DNA of 64,000 bases from Pseudomonas palmensis (GCF_017848315.1 NZ_JAFKEC010000024.1:1-64000), one strand, 5' to 3'. Shown: positions 48,656 through 59,351, counted from the stretch's first letter. The notes: generated by a model not told the origin, from the letters alone. Translations and numbers: made by a program.

Positions 48656-48673
48656 GCAGGGGCGAGCCCTTGC

Positions 48674-49894
48674 TTACTTGCCAGCCCAGCGCTTGAGCAC
48701 CAGGGTGGCATTGGTGCCGCCGAAACCGAAGCTGTTGCTCATCACGGTGTCGATCTTGGCATTTTCGCGGGTTTCGCGCAGAACTGGCAGGTCGGCCACT
48801 TCCGGGTCCAGCTCGTCGATGTTGGCGGAGCCGGCAATGAAGTTGCCTTCCATCATCAGCATGCAGTAGATCGCCTCGTGAACGCCGGCAGCGCCCAGCG
48901 AGTGGCCCGACAGGCTCTTGGTGGAGCTGATGGCCGGGGCCTTGTCGCCGAACACTTCACGCACACCCTTCATTTCGGCAACGTCACCGACCGGGGTCGA
49001 GGTGCCGTGGGTGTTCAGGTAGTCGATCGGGGTGTCGACGGTGGACAGCGCCTGCTGCATGCAGCGGATCGCGCCTTCGCCACTTGGGGCAACCATGTCG
49101 TAACCGTCGGAGGTCGCGCCGTAGCCAACGATTTCGGCGTAGATCTTCGCGCCACGGGCCAGAGCGTGCTCCAGCTCCTCGACCACTACCATGCCGCCAC
49201 CGCCGGCGATGACGAAACCGTCACGGTCGGCATCGTAGGCGCGCGAGGCTTTTTCCGGGGTGTCGTTGCGCTTGCTGGACAGTGCGCCCATGGCGTCGAA
49301 CAGGAACGACTGGCTCCAGTGCTCTTCTTCACCGCCACCGGCGAACACCACGTCCTGTTTGCCCATCTGGATCTGTTCCATCGCGGTACCGATGCAGTGC
49401 GCGCTGGTGGCGCACGCCGAGGCGATGGAGTAGTTCAGGCCCTTGATCTTGAACGGGGTGGCCAGGCACGCCGACACGGTGCTGCTCATGGTGCGGGTAA
49501 CGCGGTATGGGCCGACGCGCTTGACGCCTTTTTCGCGCAGGATGTCCAGCGCTTCCATCTGGTTCAGGGTCGAGGCGCCGCCGGAACCGGCGATCAGGCC
49601 GGTGCGCGGGTTGGACACCTGCTCTTCGCTCAGGCCCGAGTCCTTGATCGCGTCCTGCATCGCCAGGTAGGCGTAGGCGGCTGCGTGACCGACGAAGCGA
49701 TAGACCTTGCGGTCGATCAGCTCTTCGAGGTTGAGGTCGATGGAACCGGAAACCTGGCTGCGCAGCCCCATTTCCTTGTATTCCGGGTTGAAACGGATGC
49801 CCGGACGGCTTTTACGCAGGTTTTCGGAGACGGTCTCTTTGTCATTGCCCAGGCACGATACGATGCCCAGACCTGTGATTACGACGCGGCGCAT
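48674..49894 (-). CDS. fabB: 3-oxoacyl-ACP synthase I
   Basis: The 406-residue beta-ketoacyl-ACP synthase elongates unsaturated acyl chains. Its Cys-His-His triad is visible in [22 protein letters not shown] and [10 protein letters not shown]. With FabA it controls the unsaturated fatty acid branch. It lies 11 bases after fabA in the same leftward transcription unit. Confidence 0.96.
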   Translation of the reverse strand: MRRVVITGLGIVSCLGNDKETVSENLRKSRPGIRFNPEYKEMGLRSQVSGSIDLNLEELIDRKVYRFVGHAAAYAYLAMQDAIKDSGLSEEQVSNPRTGLIAGSGGASTLNQMEALDILREKGVKRVGPYRVTRTMSSTVSACLATPFKIKGLNYSIASACATSAHCIGTAMEQIQMGKQDVVFAGGGEEEHWSQSFLFDAMGALSSKRNDTPEKASRAYDADRDGFVIAGGGGMVVVEELEHALARGAKIYAEIVGYGATSDGYDMVAPSGEGAIRCMQQALSTVDTPIDYLNTHGTSTPVGDVAEMKGVREVFGDKAPAISSTKSLSGHSLGAAGVHEAIYCMLMMEGNFIAGSANIDELDPEVADLPVLRETRENAKIDTVMSNSFGFGGTNATLVLKRWAGK

Positions 49895-49905
49895 GCGAAT
49901 AACCC

Positions 49906-50421
49906 TTAGAAATTTTCAGTGGAGGTAAATACACCGACCCGAAGGCCTTCGGCGGTGTAGATCTCGCGGCCGTCGACGCTGACCGAGCCATCGGCGATGG
50001 CCATGTTCAGCTTGCCTTTCAGGACGCGCTTGATGTGGATGTTATAGGTGACTTTCTTGGCGGTCGGCAGTACCTGACCGAAGAACTTCACTTCGCCCGA
50101 ACCCAGGGCCCGGCCACGGCCTGGCAGGCCTTGCCAGCCCAGGAAGAATCCGACCAGCTGCCACATGGCATCCAGGCCCAGGCAGCCTGGCATCACCGGG
50201 TCGCCTTCGAAATGGCAGGCGAAGAACCACAGGTCTGGACTGATATCCAGCTCGGCGACCAACTCACCTTTGCCGTACTTGCCACCCTCTTGGCTGATGT
50301 GCGTGATGCGATCCACCATCAGCATGTTAGGGGCGGGCAGTTGCGCGTTACCTGGGCCGAACAGCTCACCGCGACTGCAGCGCAGCAGGTCTTCCCGGGT
50401 AAAGGCGTTTTGTTTGGTCAT
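49906..50421 (-). CDS. fabA: 3-hydroxydecanoyl-ACP dehydratase/isomerase
   Basis: The 171-residue dehydratase introduces the double bond at the C10 stage. Its catalytic His is in [21 protein letters not shown], and Asp is in the same block. It is first of the fabA-fabB unit, preceded by a roughly 200-base control region with no DesT-type operator that I could recognise. GGAGCTCGC precedes the ATG. Confidence 0.96.
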   Translation of the reverse strand: MTKQNAFTREDLLRCSRGELFGPGNAQLPAPNMLMVDRITHISQEGGKYGKGELVAELDISPDLWFFACHFEGDPVMPGCLGLDAMWQLVGFFLGWQGLPGRGRALGSGEVKFFGQVLPTAKKVTYNIHIKRVLKGKLNMAIADGSVSVDGREIYTAEGLRVGVFTSTENF

Positions 50422-50626
50422 GCGAGCTCCTCAATAGTCACCGTGCGGCACGGGGTAGATCTTCCCGACCGACCCAAAAGCCTCAGGCTTGGGGCGGCAG
50501 CCTACACATAGACTATTGCGTTGTAGTGAAAGTCACAGCACAGGGGACGAAGATGTACACTTGTGCACTGAAATTTTTATGACAAGCCCGGCAAGGGCCC
50601 GGTTCAGTCTGTAAGACTGCCGCACT

Positions 50627-52552
50627 TTAGCATTTATCGCCAGTCACAGATGCCTGTGCGGGCAGCCAGCGTTGCAGAATCTGCTGCAGATCAATGCGTT
50701 TGAACGGCTTGGTCAGGTAGTCGTTCATGCCGGCGGCCAGGCAGCGTTCGCGATCGCCCTGCAGCGCGTTGGCAGTCAGGGCGATGATCGGCATGGCTGC
50801 GGCATGGGGGATCTGGCGGATGCGCCGGGTGGCCTCGTAGCCGTCGATGACCGGCAGGCGGCAATCCATCAGCGTGGCGGCAAAGCGCTGGCGGCTGGCC
50901 AGCGCCACCGCCTGGGCGCCATCGGCGGCCACGCACACCTCGAACCCCAGGCTGCGCAGCATGGCCTGGGTCACGGCCTGGTTCACCGGGTTGTCCTCCA
51001 CCAGCAGGATGCGCCGGCCCTGGCCAGGGTCACTGTTGTCGGTCCTGGGCGCAGGCAGCGTGGGGTTCTGCTGCATGCATAGCGCCAGCGGCATTTCCAG
51101 GGTAAAGGTCGAGCCCCTGCCTTCACGGCTTTCGGCACGCAGCGTGCCGCCCATGCGCTCGGTCAGGGTGCGGGCGATAGACAGCCCCAGGCCGGTACCG
51201 CCGTAACGTCGTGAAATAGAACTGTCGGCCTGCTGGAAGGCAACGAACATGGTTTCCAGGCGCTCGCTGTCGATACCGATGCCGGTATCGCGCACCGCAC
51301 AGGTGAACCAGATCAGTTGTCGGTCCAGTACCTGCCAGCGCGGTTCGATCTGCACGCTGCCGTGTTCTGTGAACTTCAGCGCGTTGCCGATCAGGTTCAC
51401 CAGCACCTGGCGGATGCGGGTCGGGTCGCCGGCCACGCGCAACTGTTCCATGCCCGGCGGCAGTGGCGCCAGCAGCAGCAATCCGCGCTGCTGGGCGACA
51501 TGCTGGAACGACTGCGTGCAACTGCCCAGCAGCTCGGCCAGGTTGAACTCGATGTGCTCCAGCTCCAGCGTCGTGCGCTCGATCCGCGAGAAGTCGAGGA
51601 TGTCGTTGATCACCTTGAGCAGATGGCCGGTGGACTCGCTGGCCACGGCCGCGTACTCGCTCTGTTCTTCGCTCAGCGCGGTGGTCTGCAGCAGTTGCAG
51701 CATGCCCAGCACCCCGTTCATGGGGGTGCGCAGCTCGTGGCTCATCATCGCCAGGAAGTCCGACTTGGCCTTGTTCGCCTGTTCCGCTTCCTCGCGGGCC
51801 TGGATCAGCTGGGCGATGGCCTGTTGCTGCTCGTGGCTGGCCTGTGCCAGGCCGCTGGCCAGGTTGTTGATGTGGCGGGCCAGGTGGCCCAGCTCGCTGT
51901 CGTCGACCACCGGCAGCGGCGCATTGAAGTCGCCTTTCTGGATGGCCTTGACCGCGTGCCCCATGTCGCTGATCGGACGCGACAGGCTGCGCGCCAGGCG
52001 CCGTGCGAGGATGAAGGTGAACAGCAGGGCGAACAGGGCCAGGATCGCGGCCTTGATCACGATTTCCTGCTGGCGCTGGTTGAAGGCGTCATCGGACATG
52101 CCCACGATCACCCGGCCCAGGTAATCGTCCTTGCGGGTCGAGGCCGAGCCACCGTTGTGCAGGAAATCGCTGTCCAGGAAGATCCGCTGCAGGCGGATAG
52201 GCGCCTGGAACACCTCGACCTGCTGGGGGCGGTTCTCGTGCTCGTCGGCCTGCTCGACATACACCAGGATGTGGTTTTCGCTGTCCTGCACTTCGAGAAA
52301 GCGCACATGCGGGATGGTCAGGGTGGCGCGCATCAGGCTCTCGAGCACTTCGTCATTGCCCGAAATGACCCCGTATTCCGAGGCCGGTGCCAGCTGGTTG
52401 GCGATCAGCTGGCCGGTATGGTTGAGCTCCTGGCGCAAGTCCTGGATGCGCACGAAGGTGAAGAAGCTGATCAGCAGCAACGTCAGCAGCAGGGCCGGCC
52501 CCAGGCTGATGATCTGGGTGCGGGTACTGATGTCCCAGGTCAGTTTTTTCAT
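50627..52552 (-). CDS. Hybrid sensor histidine kinase
   Basis: The 641-residue membrane kinase has a first transmembrane helix (about residues 18-38), a short periplasmic domain (about 39-165), a second helix (about 166-184), HAMP, a HisKA domain with [10 protein letters not shown] (His about 272), a HATPase_c domain ([26 protein letters not shown]) and a C-terminal receiver ([11 protein letters not shown], Asp about 563). It has no Hpt domain. Position next to fabA suggests it corresponds to PA1611 of P. aeruginosa, a kinase that interacts with RetS and feeds HptB; this is inferred from synteny. Its start overlaps the binding-protein gene upstream by four bases. Confidence 0.9.
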   Translation of the reverse strand: MKKLTWDISTRTQIISLGPALLLTLLLISFFTFVRIQDLRQELNHTGQLIANQLAPASEYGVISGNDEVLESLMRATLTIPHVRFLEVQDSENHILVYVEQADEHENRPQQVEVFQAPIRLQRIFLDSDFLHNGGSASTRKDDYLGRVIVGMSDDAFNQRQQEIVIKAAILALFALLFTFILARRLARSLSRPISDMGHAVKAIQKGDFNAPLPVVDDSELGHLARHINNLASGLAQASHEQQQAIAQLIQAREEAEQANKAKSDFLAMMSHELRTPMNGVLGMLQLLQTTALSEEQSEYAAVASESTGHLLKVINDILDFSRIERTTLELEHIEFNLAELLGSCTQSFQHVAQQRGLLLLAPLPPGMEQLRVAGDPTRIRQVLVNLIGNALKFTEHGSVQIEPRWQVLDRQLIWFTCAVRDTGIGIDSERLETMFVAFQQADSSISRRYGGTGLGLSIARTLTERMGGTLRAESREGRGSTFTLEMPLALCMQQNPTLPAPRTDNSDPGQGRRILLVEDNPVNQAVTQAMLRSLGFEVCVAADGAQAVALASRQRFAATLMDCRLPVIDGYEATRRIRQIPHAAAMPIIALTANALQGDRERCLAAGMNDYLTKPFKRIDLQQILQRWLPAQASVTGDKC

Positions 52553-53442
52553 CGGTGCTTCTCTCCTGCGGCCACGGCCTGTTGTGCGGCCACCGGGTCT
52601 ATCGCCTCGATGCCCAGGGCTCGGGCCACCTGCTGGTTGCCGGCCACGCGAAATCGCTCGGGGTACAACGTCCGCGGCCAGGCCGCCGGCGGCTGGTCGA
52701 GCAGGCGGTCGAGCACCGCCAGCCAGTCATGCTGGTCGCTCAGGGTACTGGCCAGCCCGCCGGCGCGCACGAACCCGGCATTCGGACCGATCAGCGGGAC
52801 CTGGCGTGCATAGCTGCTCAGCAGCAGGTGCTTGGCCGTGGTGGCGTTGTACAGCAGTGGGTCGTCCAGGCCCAGTAGCACATCGCTGTTTTTGAGCACG
52901 GCCTGCAGCGGCCGATTGTCACGCGGGTCGGGCCAGGCCTGGGCGATGATCTCAAGGCGCAGCGCCTTGGCCGCCTGGCGCAGCTCGTCGAGCAGGAACC
53001 GGCTGTTCTCGGTATATAGCACACCAATGCGCCTGGCCTGGGGCAGCAGGTAGTGGGCCAGGCGCAACTGGCGCGCGGGCGGCGGGTCGCTCCACAGCAG
53101 GCTCAGGTAGGACGGGCGTCGGTCGCCCAGGTGCCGGCTGGCCTGTACCCGGCTGACCCGCAAGGCCAGCGTTGGCGGGCCTTCGGCCTGTTTCAGGCGC
53201 CAGTCCAGTGCGGCCAGGTCGAGCAGAATCAGGCGCGTGCCCGGCTTGAGCCTGTGCCCGGCAGGCAGTTCTGACACGGCGGTGAAGCGCACGTGATCGG
53301 TGGGGCGCTGCGCGCGCAGGGCGGTGACGAAGTCGCGCACGCCTGCATTGCCCTGGGCGGCGGTAACCAGAATGTCTGCGGCCGCCAGTGCGCTCAGCGG
53401 CCACGCCAGCATCAGCACCAGGCAAGCGTGCAGCAGGCGCAT
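52549..53442 (-). CDS. Periplasmic binding protein (ABC_sub_bind-like)
   Basis: The 297-residue protein has a signal peptide (ending ALAA) and a two-lobed periplasmic-binding fold resembling PF04392, e.g. [59 protein letters not shown]. The ligand is unknown and no permease is adjacent. It overlaps the receptor gene by one base and the kinase gene by four, so the three are translationally coupled; binding protein and kinase probably work together as a sensor. Confidence 0.78.
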   Translation of the reverse strand: MRLLHACLVLMLAWPLSALAAADILVTAAQGNAGVRDFVTALRAQRPTDHVRFTAVSELPAGHRLKPGTRLILLDLAALDWRLKQAEGPPTLALRVSRVQASRHLGDRRPSYLSLLWSDPPPARQLRLAHYLLPQARRIGVLYTENSRFLLDELRQAAKALRLEIIAQAWPDPRDNRPLQAVLKNSDVLLGLDDPLLYNATTAKHLLLSSYARQVPLIGPNAGFVRAGGLASTLSDQHDWLAVLDRLLDQPPAAWPRTLYPERFRVAGNQQVARALGIEAIDPVAAQQAVAAGEKHR

Positions 53443-55553
53443 CAGAATTCCAGCTCCGCGCTCAGGTACAGCACCTGCCGGCTGTCGTAGCGGTTCTGCC
53501 AGTTGCTGGTGGGCTCGTCATCCAGGCGTTGCTGAAGCATCCCGGCCAGCTCCAGGCTGGCGTTGCGGATGGGGATGCGCCTGGCCACGCGCAGGTCGAC
53601 ACGCTCGAAGCGGTACTGGTTGAGGGCGTCGTCGCCGTAGTAGAACACTGCGCTCGACCAGCCTCGGCCCCAGTCGCGCAGCCAGCCGGCCGATCCGCTG
53701 TTGCGTGCGCTGAGGTGGCGGTCATCGGGGTTGCTGGCCCAGGCATCGACATAGGCGTAGGTCAGGCGCAGGCGGTCGGCACTGCGCAGTTGCCAGTCCA
53801 GTTGCGCCTCGCTGCCGGTGAAACGCGCCTTGTTGGCGTTGCTGGCGATGGGCCGGTTGTTGCGCAGCGGTTCGCTGACCATGCCGGTGAGCTGGTCATG
53901 GAACAGCTTGATGTCCAGGCTCAGGCCGATTTCGCTGAAAAAGCCGTTGTAGCCCAGCTCCTGCGAGCGCATGCGTTCCTGGTCGAGATCGCCCGGGCCG
54001 CGGGTGGTGACGAAGTACTCGGCGTGGCGCTGGCCGAAAGCGGCCGGGCGCAGGTTGTCGACGCGGTAGCTCCAGTTGACGTTGTTCTCGAACATGTCCG
54101 GCGAGCGTACCGCTTCCGAGTACACCGCACGCAGGCCGTGGCGCGGGGTGATCAGGTAGTTCACGGCCAGGCGCGGGGCCAGCGAGCTGCCCGCCAGCCG
54201 GGTGTCCTCGAACATCGCGCCGCCCTGCACGATCCAGTGTTCGTCGGCGCGCCACTCGAGCTGGCCGAACAGGCGCCAGGTGGTGTCGTCGAGGCTGCCA
54301 TCGTAGTAGGTCTGCGAGTCGGCCCGGTCGTAGCGGTAGGCGACGCCGCTGACCAGGCGCAGGCTGTCGCTCAGGCTCAGGGTGTCCTGCAGCTCCAGGT
54401 CCAGGCGGCTTTCGCGGGTACTCTGGTCGATGTCGCCGCACACCGGGTTGGCACCGCCGTTGTGCCACTGCTGGCGGACCTCGCGGGCCAGCGCCTGCTC
54501 CTGGTCGCTGCCGGGAGGAATCGGCGCGTCGATGTTGCGGGCCAGGCGTTCGGTATAGCCCGGGTTGAGCCGCCACAGCTGCGCCAGTTGCGGGCTGAAG
54601 GCGATGGCCGCATCGCACGCGCGCCACACCTGCTGGCGATCCCAGTGCAACGCCGAACCCTGCAGGTACAGACTGTGCCACGGGTCCAGGTCGATGTTCC
54701 AGCGTACCGAGGCGGCGTAGTCCTTGGCATTCACGTCGGCGTTCGCCCCTGCGCCGCTAACGCCGGGGAACACCGGGGTGTAGGCATAGGGGCGCTGCTC
54801 GCTGCCTTCCTTGGCGGAAAACTGCCAGTCCAGGCTCTGCTCGGCGTTCAGCGCATGGCTGGCGCTCAGGCTCAGGCGGGTCAGGCGGCGGCCATCGCGG
54901 TAGTGCTGGCCCTGCGCGTTGTGGTCAAAGCCGTCGTCCTGCTGGCCCGACAGCGACAGGCGCAGGTCGCCGCCTTCCCAGCCCAGGCCCTGGCTGGCGT
55001 ACCAGTCGTCGATGCCGCGCTGGCCGCGGATCACCTTGAGCCGCGTGCCATGGCTGTCGGCCGGGCTGCGGGTGAGGATGTTGACCACCGCCATCAGTGC
55101 ATTGGCGCCATAGCTGACGGTGTTGGGCCCGCGGAACACCTCGATGCGCTCGATATCCTCCAGTGCCAGCGGGATATCGCCCCAGTCCACCGTCGCCAGC
55201 CCCGCGCGGTACACCGAACGGCCATCGACCAGCACCTGCATGCGCCGCGCATCGTTGACGCTGCTGCCGTGGTAGTTGGCCGCCGGCTGGTTGCCCGCGC
55301 CGTAGCCGACCATCATGCCGGGCACCAGGCGCAGCAGTTCGGGTACGTTGCGCGCGCCGCTGGCGCGGATCAGCTCACTGTCGAGCACGCTCATGCTGCC
55401 GGGCACCGCCGCCGGCGACTGCCTGAGGCGGGTGGCGGTCAGGATCTGCGGCAGCGCCTGGCTGTCGACGAACAGGTCGTCCGCCACCGCCGGACCGCCC
55501 AGCAGGGCAGTCAGCAGAACCAGCGGGCGCGAGGGGGGAGGGCCAAGATGCAC
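53442..55553 (-). CDS. TonB-dependent outer membrane receptor
   Basis: The 703-residue protein has a signal peptide, a TonB-box-like segment near PQILTATRLR, a plug domain (about residues 40-150, with VPELLRLVPGMMV and IEVFRGPNTVSYGANALMAVVNILTR) and a beta-barrel ending in a C-terminal aromatic residue (LSAELEF). It takes up an unknown ligand at the outer membrane. The start is a GTG, with AAGG seven bases upstream. It is first gene of the receptor/binding protein/kinase unit; no PvdS or Fur box was seen ahead of it. Confidence 0.88.
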   Translation of the reverse strand: MHLGPPPSRPLVLLTALLGGPAVADDLFVDSQALPQILTATRLRQSPAAVPGSMSVLDSELIRASGARNVPELLRLVPGMMVGYGAGNQPAANYHGSSVNDARRMQVLVDGRSVYRAGLATVDWGDIPLALEDIERIEVFRGPNTVSYGANALMAVVNILTRSPADSHGTRLKVIRGQRGIDDWYASQGLGWEGGDLRLSLSGQQDDGFDHNAQGQHYRDGRRLTRLSLSASHALNAEQSLDWQFSAKEGSEQRPYAYTPVFPGVSGAGANADVNAKDYAASVRWNIDLDPWHSLYLQGSALHWDRQQVWRACDAAIAFSPQLAQLWRLNPGYTERLARNIDAPIPPGSDQEQALAREVRQQWHNGGANPVCGDIDQSTRESRLDLELQDTLSLSDSLRLVSGVAYRYDRADSQTYYDGSLDDTTWRLFGQLEWRADEHWIVQGGAMFEDTRLAGSSLAPRLAVNYLITPRHGLRAVYSEAVRSPDMFENNVNWSYRVDNLRPAAFGQRHAEYFVTTRGPGDLDQERMRSQELGYNGFFSEIGLSLDIKLFHDQLTGMVSEPLRNNRPIASNANKARFTGSEAQLDWQLRSADRLRLTYAYVDAWASNPDDRHLSARNSGSAGWLRDWGRGWSSAVFYYGDDALNQYRFERVDLRVARRIPIRNASLELAGMLQQRLDDEPTSNWQNRYDSRQVLYLSAELEF

Positions 55554-55679
55554 GGCGCGGCCTTGATGGCGGGTATCGAGCGGGCATGTTAACCGAGTAG
55601 CCGGCTTTTTCCAGCGATCAAACCCGCATTGCTGCGGTCCAATCGCACATCTGGCGCTGGCCGTGGCCTTAACGCTCCG

Positions 55680-55685
55680 TATAAT
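55680..55685 (+). promoter_or_regulatory. -10 element of gpsA promoter
   Basis: A perfect TATAAT lies 39 bases before the gpsA ATG. The -35 region, CTGGCC with 17-base spacing, is poor, so only the -10 is convincing. Confidence 0.5.
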
Positions 55686-55723
55686 GCGGGGGTCGCCACT
55701 TTATTGGTTTTAACGGATTGGAT

Positions 55724-56749
55724 ATGACTGAACAGCAGCCTGTTGCAGTTCTTGGAGGCGGGAGCTTTGGTACCGCCGTGGCGAACCTGCTGGCCGAGAA
55801 TGGTGTCGAGGTACGGCAGTGGATGCGCGACCCCGAGCAAGCCGAGGCCATGCGCAACAACCGCGAAAACCCGCGCTACCTCAAGGGCGTGAAGATCCAC
55901 CCGGGCGTCGAGCCGGTCAACGACCTGCTGGCCACCCTGCAGGCCTGCGAGCTGATCTTCGTCGCCTTGCCGTCCAGCGCCCTGCGCAGCGTGCTGGCGC
56001 CCCATGCCGAGCTGCTGAGCAACAAGCTGCTGGTGAGCCTGACCAAGGGCATCGAGGCGCACACCTTCAAGCTGATGAGCCAGATTCTCGAAGAGATCGC
56101 CCCACAGGCGCGCATCGGCGTGCTCTCCGGGCCCAACCTGGCCCGCGAGGTGGCCGAGCACGCGCTGACCGCCACCGTGGTCGCCAGCGAGGACGAGCAG
56201 CTGTGCCAGCGGGTCCAGGCCGTGCTGCACGGGCGTACCTTCCGTGTCTATGCCAGCAACGACCGCTTTGGCGTCGAGCTGGGCGGCGCCCTGAAGAACG
56301 TCTATGCCATCATCGCCGGCATGGCGGTGGCGCTGGGCATGGGCGAGAACACCAAGAGCATGCTGATCACCCGCGCGCTGGCCGAGATGACCCGCTTCGC
56401 CGTCAGCCAGGGCGCCAACCCGATGACGTTCCTGGGCCTGGCCGGTGTCGGCGACCTGATCGTCACCTGCTCTTCGCCCAAGAGCCGCAACTACCAGGTC
56501 GGCCATGCCCTGGGCCAGGGGCTGAGCCTGGACGAGGCGGTCAACCGCCTGGGCGAGGTGGCCGAAGGGGTCAACACCCTCAAGGTGCTCAAGGCCAAGG
56601 CCGAGCAAGTGCAGGTGTACATGCCGCTGGTAGCCGGCCTGCATGCCATCCTGTTCGAAGGCCGGACCCTGAGCCAGGTGATCGAGCTGCTGATGCGCGG
56701 CGAGCCGAAAACCGACGTCGACTTCATTTCCACCAGCGGTTTCAACTGA
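55724..56749 (+). CDS. gpsA: Glycerol-3-phosphate dehydrogenase [NAD(P)+]
   Basis: The 341-residue enzyme makes sn-glycerol-3-phosphate from dihydroxyacetone phosphate for phospholipids. It has the nucleotide-binding motif [20 protein letters not shown] at the N-terminus, the lysine motif [13 protein letters not shown] and [13 protein letters not shown] near the C-terminus. The ATG at 55724 is chosen, as a TTG two codons upstream is less likely. A small DUF4389 gene and sixA follow. Confidence 0.96.
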   Translation: MTEQQPVAVLGGGSFGTAVANLLAENGVEVRQWMRDPEQAEAMRNNRENPRYLKGVKIHPGVEPVNDLLATLQACELIFVALPSSALRSVLAPHAELLSNKLLVSLTKGIEAHTFKLMSQILEEIAPQARIGVLSGPNLAREVAEHALTATVVASEDEQLCQRVQAVLHGRTFRVYASNDRFGVELGGALKNVYAIIAGMAVALGMGENTKSMLITRALAEMTRFAVSQGANPMTFLGLAGVGDLIVTCSSPKSRNYQVGHALGQGLSLDEAVNRLGEVAEGVNTLKVLKAKAEQVQVYMPLVAGLHAILFEGRTLSQVIELLMRGEPKTDVDFISTSGFN

Positions 56750-56765
56750 ATTACAGGAGCAGGGC

Positions 56766-57113
56766 ATGAACGAGTCCCCAAAACAGGCGCAGCGCGAATC
56801 GATCATCTTGCGTGTGCTGTGGATGCTGGTGTTCCTACTGGTATGGCAACTGGCCGAGCTGCTGCTGGGTGGCCTGGTGGTGGTGCAACTGGTGTACCGG
56901 CTGATCTACGGCGCACCCAGTGCCAGCCTGATGAACTTCGGCGACAGCCTGAGCCAGTTTCTGGCCCAGATCGGTCGCTTCGGCAGTTTCCACACCGACC
57001 AGAAGCCCTGGCCGTTCGCCGACTGGCCCACCCCGCGCGCGCCGGAAGGCGAAGCCGCCCACAGCGTGCCGCCTGCGCCACACCCGGCGCGTGACGAAGA
57101 GCCCAAGCTGTGA
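56766..57113 (+). CDS. DUF4389-domain membrane protein
   Basis: The 115-residue protein has one or two N-terminal transmembrane helices (residues about 14-45, RVLWMLVFLLVWQLAELLLG then VVQLVYRLIYG) and the DUF4389 stretch around NFGDSLSQFLAQIGRF. The C-terminal tail is Pro-rich. Function unknown. It lies just after gpsA and overlaps sixA by four bases. Confidence 0.85.
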   Translation: MNESPKQAQRESIILRVLWMLVFLLVWQLAELLLGGLVVVQLVYRLIYGAPSASLMNFGDSLSQFLAQIGRFGSFHTDQKPWPFADWPTPRAPEGEAAHSVPPAPHPARDEEPKL

Positions 57114-57565
57114 GGCTGTGGGTACTGCGCCACGGTGAAGCCGAGCCCCGCGCCAACAGCGACGCCGAACGCCGGCTGACCGCCCACGGTCGCGAGCAGG
57201 TGCTGCGCAGTGCCGCCCAGTTGCTCGGCTGCGCGCCGCAGGTGATCCTGGCCAGCCCCTATGTACGCGCGCAGCAGACCGCTGCGCTGGTCCACGAGGC
57301 GCTGGGTTTGGACAAGCCGGTGCAGACCGTGCCCTGGCTCACTCCCGAAAGCGACCCGCAGCAGGTCATCGCCGAGCTGGGCAGGCTGGGGGTGGAGCAG
57401 GTGCTGCTGGTCAGCCATCAACCGCTGGTGGGCACGCTGGTGTGCCTGCTCGAGCATGGCCACCGCAAGGACCCCGCACCCATGGGCACCGCCAGCCTGG
57501 CCGAACTCGACGGCGACCACCCCCTGGCCGGGCTGATGACACTGCGCAGTCTCACTCCCACCTGA
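57110..57565 (+). CDS. sixA: Phosphohistidine phosphatase SixA
   Basis: The 151-residue protein has the histidine phosphatase motif WVLRHGEAEPRANSDAERRLTAHGREQ near the N-terminus (RHG), and its length fits SixA. SixA removes phosphate from phosphohistidine, for example on phosphotransfer domains. The start is a GTG that overlaps the preceding stop. Its target here is unknown; a hybrid kinase gene lies about 4.6 kb away. Confidence 0.85.
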   Translation: MRLWVLRHGEAEPRANSDAERRLTAHGREQVLRSAAQLLGCAPQVILASPYVRAQQTAALVHEALGLDKPVQTVPWLTPESDPQQVIAELGRLGVEQVLLVSHQPLVGTLVCLLEHGHRKDPAPMGTASLAELDGDHPLAGLMTLRSLTPT

Positions 57566-57591
57566 TCGCCAACCACGACAAGGAATGCTGC

Positions 57592-58035
57592 ATGAGCCTC
57601 TGGAAAACCCAACCCGATATCGACCAGCTCAACGCCCGCCAGAAAGGCACCATCGGCGAAGTGCTGGATATTCGCTTCGAAGGCTTCACCGACGACTCCC
57701 TGAGCGCCAGCATGGTCGTCGACCAGCGCACCCACCAGCCGTTCGGCCTGCTGCACGGCGGCGCCTCGGTGGTGCTGGCCGAGAGCGTCGGCTCCATGGC
57801 CAGCTACCTGTGTATCGACACCACGCGCTTCTATTGCGTGGGCCTGGAGATCAACGCCAACCACCTGCGCGGTGTGCGCAGCGGGCGCGTCACGGCCACT
57901 GCCCGGCCCGTGCACATTGGCCGCAGCACCCATGTGTGGGACATCCGCCTGAGCACCGAAGACGGCAAGCTCAACTGCATCTCGCGCCTGACCATCGCCG
58001 TCATCGCGCTGGGCGACAACCCACCGGCGACCTGA
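57592..58035 (+). CDS. Hotdog-fold thioesterase (YdiI/MenI-like)
   Basis: The 147-residue protein has the hotdog signature QPFGLLHGGASVVLAESVGS with the catalytic Glu after HGG, and the general sequence of YdiI-type acyl-CoA thioesterases. AAGGAA precedes the ATG at 57592. It probably hydrolyses an aromatic or medium-chain acyl-CoA; a menaquinone role is unlikely in Pseudomonas. Confidence 0.87.
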   Translation: MSLWKTQPDIDQLNARQKGTIGEVLDIRFEGFTDDSLSASMVVDQRTHQPFGLLHGGASVVLAESVGSMASYLCIDTTRFYCVGLEINANHLRGVRSGRVTATARPVHIGRSTHVWDIRLSTEDGKLNCISRLTIAVIALGDNPPAT

Positions 58036-58116
58036 TATTTCTACCAGTTGTTGCCCATGCCCTGCCTTGCTAGCGTGCCCCCAGGACCCATCGGGGGCGC
58101 GAACAGGAGTTTGGCG

Positions 58117-58464
58117 ATGAACACACCGGATCCGGAAATGGCAGGCTCGGCCTACTTCTACGACATCGTGCGCCAGGTCGAGCGTGCCCAGGCGCTGGAT
58201 TTTGCCGAGTACAACGTGCTCAAGGACAGTGCCGAGGCCAAGCTCGACGAGTTGATGCGACGCCTGGAGGGGCTGCGCGAGCTCAGGCAATTGCGCGAGA
58301 CGGGCCGCCTGATGGGGCATCAGTTGCAGGCCACCTGCCTGGCACTGCGCCGGGCCGAACTGAGCCGCGAGCACAAGCGCAAGGCACGTGATGCGCTCGA
58401 GTACCAGTTGCTGTACCTGCAGGCCTGCCTGCGCCGTTCGATTGCCAGCTTCGACGCGAATTGA
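58117..58464 (+). CDS. Conserved hypothetical helical protein
   Basis: The 115-residue soluble protein is almost entirely helical and rich in Leu, Arg, Glu and Ala (AKLDELMRRLEGLRELRQLRETGRL and EHKRKARDALEYQLLYLQACLR), with coiled-coil potential. No signal peptide and no recognised family. AGGAG lies seven bases before the ATG. Context gives no function. Confidence 0.65.
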   Translation: MNTPDPEMAGSAYFYDIVRQVERAQALDFAEYNVLKDSAEAKLDELMRRLEGLRELRQLRETGRLMGHQLQATCLALRRAELSREHKRKARDALEYQLLYLQACLRRSIASFDAN

Positions 58465-58556
58465 CCTGATCGTCGTGCTCCCTGGCCTGTACGGATGTTG
58501 CCGGGTGTTGCTGCGGCGGGGAAAATGGCCCGATTCCCCTTCGCGGACAGGCGACC

Positions 58557-59351
58557 ATGACGCAGCAGATCTTCTTCGCCCATGCCAACGGCTTCCCCTC
58601 GGCCACCTACGGCAAGCTGTTCGCTGCGCTGGCCCCCGATTATCACGTCACCCACCTGCCGCAGCACGCGCACGACCCGCGCTTTCCGGTCAACGACAAC
58701 TGGCAGAACCTGGTCGATGAACTGATCCATCACCTGGAGCAGCAGCCCGAGCCGGTGTGGGGGGTAGGGCACTCGCTGGGCGGGGTGCTGCACCTGCACG
58801 CGGCGATGCGCTGCCCGCAGTACTACCGTGGGGTGGTGATGCTCGATTCGCCGGTGCTGACCCGAGCCGACGAGTGGCTGATCCAGCTGGCCAAGCGCTT
58901 TGGCTTCATTGACCGCATCACCCCGGCCGGCCGCACCCTGGGACGCCGCGAGGCGTTCGCCGACCGCGAGAGCGCCCGGGCCTACTTCACCGGCAAGGCG
59001 CTGTTTCGCCAGTTCGACCCCGACTGCTTCGAGGCTTATCTGGAACATGGCCTGCAGGACGAGGGCGAGCAGTTGCGCCTGCGCTTCGACCCGGCCACCG
59101 AGATCAGCATCTATCGCAGCCTGCCCCACGTAAGCCCCGGCCCGGCCCGCCAGCTGACGCTGCCGCTGGCGATGGTGCGTGGCAGCCAGAGCCGCGTGGT
59201 ACGCCGCCACCACGCGTATGCCGTGCGCAGCATGCCCAGGGGCGAGTTCCACAGCCTGCCGGGTGGGCACATGTTTCCGCTGGAGCGCCCGCATGACACC
59301 GCGAGCCTGATCAAGGGCCTGTTCGATCGCTGGCAGGAAGCGGTGCAATGA
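58557..59351 (+). CDS. Alpha/beta hydrolase (first of two)
   Basis: The 264-residue protein has the nucleophile elbow GVGHSLGGVLHLHA (Ser about residue 73) and a final His in LPGGHMFPLERP. It is an alpha/beta-fold esterase or related hydrolase; substrate unknown. It is tightly coupled to the next hydrolase (ATGA overlap). Confidence 0.83.
   Translation: MTQQIFFAHANGFPSATYGKLFAALAPDYHVTHLPQHAHDPRFPVNDNWQNLVDELIHHLEQQPEPVWGVGHSLGGVLHLHAAMRCPQYYRGVVMLDSPVLTRADEWLIQLAKRFGFIDRITPAGRTLGRREAFADRESARAYFTGKALFRQFDPDCFEAYLEHGLQDEGEQLRLRFDPATEISIYRSLPHVSPGPARQLTLPLAMVRGSQSRVVRRHHAYAVRSMPRGEFHSLPGGHMFPLERPHDTASLIKGLFDRWQEAVQ

Noticed and set aside
50422..50626. A DesT- or FabR-type operator before fabA
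   Set aside because: I looked for palindromes but found no convincing match; only loose AT-rich sequence is present.
53388..55592. Plus-strand open frame of about 730 codons over the TonB receptor gene
   Set aside because: The opposite strand encodes an obvious receptor with plug and barrel motifs; this frame has no family motif or ribosome site.
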